Positions 61,165-64,000 of a stretch of 64,000 nucleotides of DNA are shown piece after piece. Position numbers and translations under genes: made by a program. How positions within the stretch are numbered: the first letter of the stretch is position 1; each line of letters opens with the position of its first letter. The stretch lies in NCBI RefSeq assembly GCF_001028705.1, contig NZ_CP011771.1:124001-188000 (forward strand), read 5' to 3'. The DNA comes from Croceicoccus naphthovorans. GTDB taxonomy: Bacteria > Pseudomonadota > Alphaproteobacteria > Sphingomonadales > Sphingomonadaceae. The notes beneath the pieces are model-generated. The model was not told the DNA's origin. It did no database searches and saw nothing but the letters and a program-made list of their open reading frames with translations.

Positions 61165-62402
61165 GCAGCAGGCTCACCGTCTGGTGGGACGGCCGTGTGG
61201 TCGGCGCCCTCTATCTCGACCCCTTCGGCGAAACCCAGTTTGCCTATGATCCAGGCTGGCTGACAGAGCTTCGCGCTCCTGCGCTTTCATTCTCGCTACC
61301 CAAGCAGGTCGAGCCATTCCATCGTCGGGAATGCCAGCCTTTCTTTGGCGGCATTCTGCCCGAGGAAAGCCAGCGTACTGCCATCGCCCGCGCACTTGGT
61401 GTCTCCGCCGACAATGAATTCCGGCTGCTCGAGCATCTCGGCGGTGAAGTGGCAGGCGCTTTGACGCTCCTTCCTGAAGGCGAAGCCCCCACTCCCCATA
61501 GCGCCGCAGCGCCCAAACCTCTCGATGATGATCGTCTGATCCAGTTGCTCGATCATTTGCCGATGCGTCCAATGCTGGCGGGCGAGGATGGGTTGCGGCT
61601 GTCATTGGCCGGGGCACAATCGAAACTTCCGGTGCTTCTGATCGACAGGCAGGTTGCCCTGCCAGCACCCGGGCAGCCGACCAGTCATATCCTCAAACCA
61701 CCGATCACGCGTTTCCCCTGGACGACCGAGAACGAATACTTCTGCATGTCGCTCGCCCGCGCCATCGGCCTTGACGTTGCACCGGTCGAAATGCGTACGG
61801 TTGGCGATCGTTCATTTCTGCTGATCAGTCGCTATGATCGGACCATCGGTCCGTCAGGCGAACTGGTCCGCCTGCATCAGGAAGACTTCGCGCAGGCGCT
61901 TGGCGTGCCGTCACACCGCAAATATGCGAGCGAAGGCGGGCCGAATTTTCCTGATTGCTTCGCGCTGCTGCGCCGGGCAGCAACCCGTCCGCCACGCGAC
62001 ATCCTGCGGCTGCTCGATGCGGCAATCTTCAACCTGATCATCGGCAATGCTGATGCCCACGCCAAGAATTTTAGCCTCCTGCACAAGGACGGCGCGATCG
62101 AGCTTGCACCGCTCTACGATCTGCTTTCGACCACGCTTTACCCGGAACTCTCGCCGAAGCTCGCGATGAAGATTGGCGGGAAGCACCTCCTCAACGAACT
62201 CGAGCCGCGTCATTGGGACAAGTTCGCTGTCGATTGCGGGCTTGGCGCCCCGTTCGTGCGGACCCGGATCAGGCAATTGTGTGAGGCTGTCATTGCCGGC
62301 CTGGACAACGAATTTACTGGCCCTACTTGGGCGGCAGATGGATTCGTCCCTGTCATCGCGCTTGTCCGTGAGCGCGCCGGGCTGCTCGGTGGGAAGTTGT
62401 GA
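61161..62402 (+). CDS. hipA: HipA-family serine/threonine kinase toxin
   Basis: A 413-residue HipA kinase. The N-terminal subdomain reads VWWDGRVVGALYLDPFGETQFAYDP and FFGGILPEESQRTAIARALGVS. ATP binding is through LSLAGAQSKLPVLLI and THILKPPITRFP. The catalytic and metal-binding motifs are HQEDFAQALG, NLIIGNADAHAKNFSLLH (the catalytic Asp) and LAPLYDLLSTT. HipA phosphorylates a tRNA synthetase and causes dormancy unless HipB binds it. The P-loop and catalytic residues look intact. It is coupled to hipB by ATGA. Confidence 0.93.
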   Translation: MSSRLTVWWDGRVVGALYLDPFGETQFAYDPGWLTELRAPALSFSLPKQVEPFHRRECQPFFGGILPEESQRTAIARALGVSADNEFRLLEHLGGEVAGALTLLPEGEAPTPHSAAAPKPLDDDRLIQLLDHLPMRPMLAGEDGLRLSLAGAQSKLPVLLIDRQVALPAPGQPTSHILKPPITRFPWTTENEYFCMSLARAIGLDVAPVEMRTVGDRSFLLISRYDRTIGPSGELVRLHQEDFAQALGVPSHRKYASEGGPNFPDCFALLRRAATRPPRDILRLLDAAIFNLIIGNADAHAKNFSLLHKDGAIELAPLYDLLSTTLYPELSPKLAMKIGGKHLLNELEPRHWDKFAVDCGLGAPFVRTRIRQLCEAVIAGLDNEFTGPTWAADGFVPVIALVRERAGLLGGKL

Positions 62403-62783
62403 TATTGGCGCGACTCGGAAGCCCGCTCCGAGAAATTGTGCTTTAAGGGGCCGATTTACCGAGAAAACGAGATCTAATAGCCGTTTCATCCGAGTTTTCG
62501 CGATTTAACCTGCCCGTCCGCGCTGAAGCTGCCGGACGTTTTCCGGTCCTTCAGGACCGCGCACTCTTGTTAGAAATATCACCCCTTATTCCTAACGGAA
62601 ACGGTCCTCCGACTGCTTCAAAACCATCACTAGATCGTTCATAGATATAGGTTTTGTAACATAAGAATCTGCGGAAAGGTGGCGAACCTGCTCGTACCGC
62701 GCCGCGCCGAATCCAGTGTTCCGTTACCCTGCAAAACGCGAGAACCAATCAACTGCAGGGTAAAGCGGCCTCAATCCTAATCT
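62403..62783. other. Intergenic region with a 10-bp inverted repeat; no gene
   Basis: TTACCCTGCA (62724-62733) pairs with TGCAGGGTAA (62754-62763) with a 20-base loop. It lies between hipA and the convergent small gene and could be a bidirectional terminator or a recombination relic. The rest is relatively AT-rich and holds only short frames. Confidence 0.5.
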
Positions 62784-63065
62784 TTACGGCGTGCGATCAT
62801 CTGCCTCGCCGGCATTTGCCTGATCGAGCAGGTCCATAAACGTGCGCGCCGCGTCGCCGTCTTGCGGGTCCTTGAACGCCACATCGAGATTCGGCGCCGA
62901 ACCCAGCATGTAGAGCAGCGACCACATGGCGAACCTGCGTCCCTTGTCGGTCTCAAGCCCAAACTCGACCCGCATGCGCTCGATCCCGCTGGCAAGCCCT
63001 TCGGGCGAAACCGCACCGAGATCATCGGTTCCGAAAAAGCGCCGCATCTGGTCGTCGAATTCCAT
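62784..63065 (-). CDS. Hypothetical protein (93 aa) containing an iteron-like sequence
   Basis: From the ATG at 63065: MEFDDQMRRFFGTDDLGAVS, then EGLASGIERMRVEFGLETDKGRRFAMWSLLYMLGSAPNLDVAFKDPQDGDAARTFMDLL. It is a compact helical protein, conserved in appearance but of unknown function. Upstream frame residues (to 63266) are not protein-like. Codons 13-17 (GTDDLGAV) include an exact copy of the RepA iteron in inverted orientation (63015-63029). Confidence 0.7.
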   Translation of the reverse strand: MEFDDQMRRFFGTDDLGAVSPEGLASGIERMRVEFGLETDKGRRFAMWSLLYMLGSAPNLDVAFKDPQDGDAARTFMDLLDQANAGEADDRTP

Positions 63066-63627
63066 GGCCCTGCTTCGACAAGGTTGAGCGGCCCGGTCAA
63101 GTTGGACGCACTCGGTCCCGCGCGACCTGCAGCCGCGCTCCTGCGGGTGCGGTGCTTTTCGCTTTGGGCCGCCGGCACTCTTGCCTCCGGCTCCGTCGCC
63201 GTCCCGCGCCCGTGCGATGCACCGGGCCACGCGCCGACTGACTTGCTCCGGCAAGGGGTCCGTCATTTGCAGGTGGGCCGCAACCGAGGCTGCGGCTAGG
63301 CAAGGGCTGAGTTTTGCGGTTAACCCCGAACACCCACATGGGGGTTCGGGGGCAAAACCGTAATCTCTCTCTCATTTCGGTGGCTGAGCGAAATCAGCAT
63401 CGCCATAGCATGACGCCTGGGAGATTGGCGGCCGTCAAGGATCGCGGGTGCCCCCCGATTTTGGCTTGCTGCGGCTAGCGCCTTGCGAGCAAAAATCGGC
63501 TCCCCCACGCCCGCGACACGCGGCAGCAGCGCGTGCGCGCCGCCGTCCCTGACTGCCTGACTCCGGCGTCCTTCCGATGGGCATCTTTCATCAGCGTGAT
63601 GAGAGAAAATTCCTTTTGGAGGTTATC
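63066..63627. other. Intergenic region with a long nested hairpin; no gene
   Basis: GC-rich; frames here are not protein-like. A long hairpin lies at 63311-63358 (listed separately) and a smaller one (ATTTCG/CGAAAT) near 63375-63393. The promoter of the next gene probably lies at 63560-63620. Confidence 0.5.
63311..63358 (+). promoter_or_regulatory. Long nested hairpin
   Basis: GTTTTGC (63311-63317) pairs with GCAAAAC (63352-63358), enclosing CCCCGAAC (63324-63331) paired with GTTCGGGG (63344-63351). It may be a terminator or a structured RNA element. Confidence 0.45.
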
Positions 63628-64000
63628 ATGACGGACCGTTTCTCGAACTTCGCCGACCTTGCCGAACACTATGCGCGCGAAATCGCCACGCCCGACTACG
63701 CCCGGGCATTCATGGAGCAGACCGAGATGGCCAAGCTCTCGATCGAGCATGAGCCGAGCGCTGTCGAAATGCCCGACCCCGAGGTGGCGCAAGCGGCGAT
63801 CGAGATGATGTTGGCAACGGTCTTCGACCTGTTCCGTGACACCCGGATGGAAGACTTCGCAAGCGAAGTCGCCTGGGGCGTGGCCAACAGCTTCCATGTC
63901 GTCGCCAAGCGCCTCGATGACCGCGAGGATGCGATGGCGAACCGGCTTCAGGAGAAGCTGCGCGAATACGATCCGAGCGAGGTCTATGCGACCGACCTTG
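63628..64000 (+). CDS. Hypothetical protein, N-terminal part (runs off the window)
   Basis: The ATG at 63628 follows TGGAGG. The frame stays open to the edge: MTDRFSNFADLAEHYAREIA, DYARAFMEQTEMAKLSIEHEP, MPDPEVAQAAIEMMLATVFDLFRD, and ends DPSEVYATDL. Helical, acidic, no recognised family. At least 124 residues; the 3' end is outside the window. It looks like a real gene by ribosome binding site and composition. Confidence 0.75.
   Translation, partial: MTDRFSNFADLAEHYAREIATPDYARAFMEQTEMAKLSIEHEPSAVEMPDPEVAQAAIEMMLATVFDLFRDTRMEDFASEVAWGVANSFHVVAKRLDDREDAMANRLQEKLREYDPSEVYATDL

Noticed and set aside
62724..62763. dif-like recombination site
   Set aside because: The arms pair perfectly, but the spacer is 20 bases rather than 6-8, and no recombinase gene is near.

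Overview
The window looks like part of a sphingomonad (Sphingobium/Novosphingobium-type alphaproteobacterium) plasmid. It carries a RepA of the alphaproteobacterial plasmid type beside a ParA-ParB pair, direct-repeat iterons, palindromic parS-like sites, an alphaproteobacterial LexA box, and many small conserved plasmid-backbone genes (DUF736, DUF3768, DUF1173, ArdC, SRAP, SSB, MucR/Ros). No rRNA, tRNA or CRISPR array was seen. The base composition is GC-rich except in the replication origin and a few accessory islands.

Layout. 0.7-9.1 kb: a heavy-metal RND efflux operon (His-rich periplasmic protein, then CzcC-CzcB-CzcA), flanked by two tyrosine recombinase genes in the same orientation; the left one is killed by an in-frame TGA. 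9.2-14.6 kb: a Tn402/Tn5053-like transposition module (tniA-tniB-tniQ) with truncated genes beyond its right edge. 14.6-18.9 kb: replication and partition core: parB, three copies of a 16-bp parS-like palindrome, parA, iterons, repA. 18.9-29.2 kb: a CHC2/Toprim protein and a giant methylase/strawberry-notch-like helicase gene. The helicase gene is split by a 5.1-kb RIT (recombinase-in-trio) element with 83-bp terminal inverted repeats, a target duplication and a passenger gene for a secreted protein. 29.3-31.4 kb: an AbiEi/AbiEii-like two-gene toxin-antitoxin or defence operon with palindromic operators. 31.5-39.2 kb: a plasmid backbone block (ParB-like protein, GHKL ATPase, ArdC with a nonsense codon, conserved small proteins). 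39.3-44.6 kb: an Abi_2 abortive-infection gene split by an IS66 element (8-bp target duplication), which is itself interrupted by an IS110/IS1111-type insertion. 45.3-49.1 kb: a bacterial ubiquitin-like conjugation operon (ubiquitin-like protein, E2/E1-like ThiF fusion, DUF6527 metal-binding protein, Cys-rich protein) divergent from an XRE regulator and an ImmA/IrrE metallopeptidase. 49.3-58.7 kb: more backbone genes, including SOS-linked SRAP, a SLOG-fold protein, DUF1173, a frameshifted pentapeptide-repeat protein, a thermonuclease and SSB. 58.8-62.4 kb: MucR/Ros, a DUF1778-GNAT toxin-antitoxin pair, an MbcA/Xre-like antitoxin and hipBA. 62.8-64.0 kb: two small unknown genes, the last running off the window.

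How it works together. Replication (RepA/iterons) and segregation (ParAB/parS) maintain the replicon. At least three toxin-antitoxin modules (AbiE-like, GNAT/DUF1778, HipBA) stabilise it or act in defence, and ArdC, SRAP and SSB suit conjugative transfer and SOS. The most notable accessory system is the ubiquitin-like operon with its XRE/ImmA regulatory pair, next to an older disrupted Abi gene, which makes 39-49 kb a small defence island. Several genes are broken (recombinase, ArdC, strawberry-notch, Abi_2, IS66 tnpC, pentapeptide-repeat protein), so the plasmid seems to have had recent and layered mobile-element traffic.

A purine-rich GGGGAGGGGG-type tract followed by a short hairpin recurs in the 5' leaders of at least eight backbone genes and looks like an undescribed cis-regulatory element.
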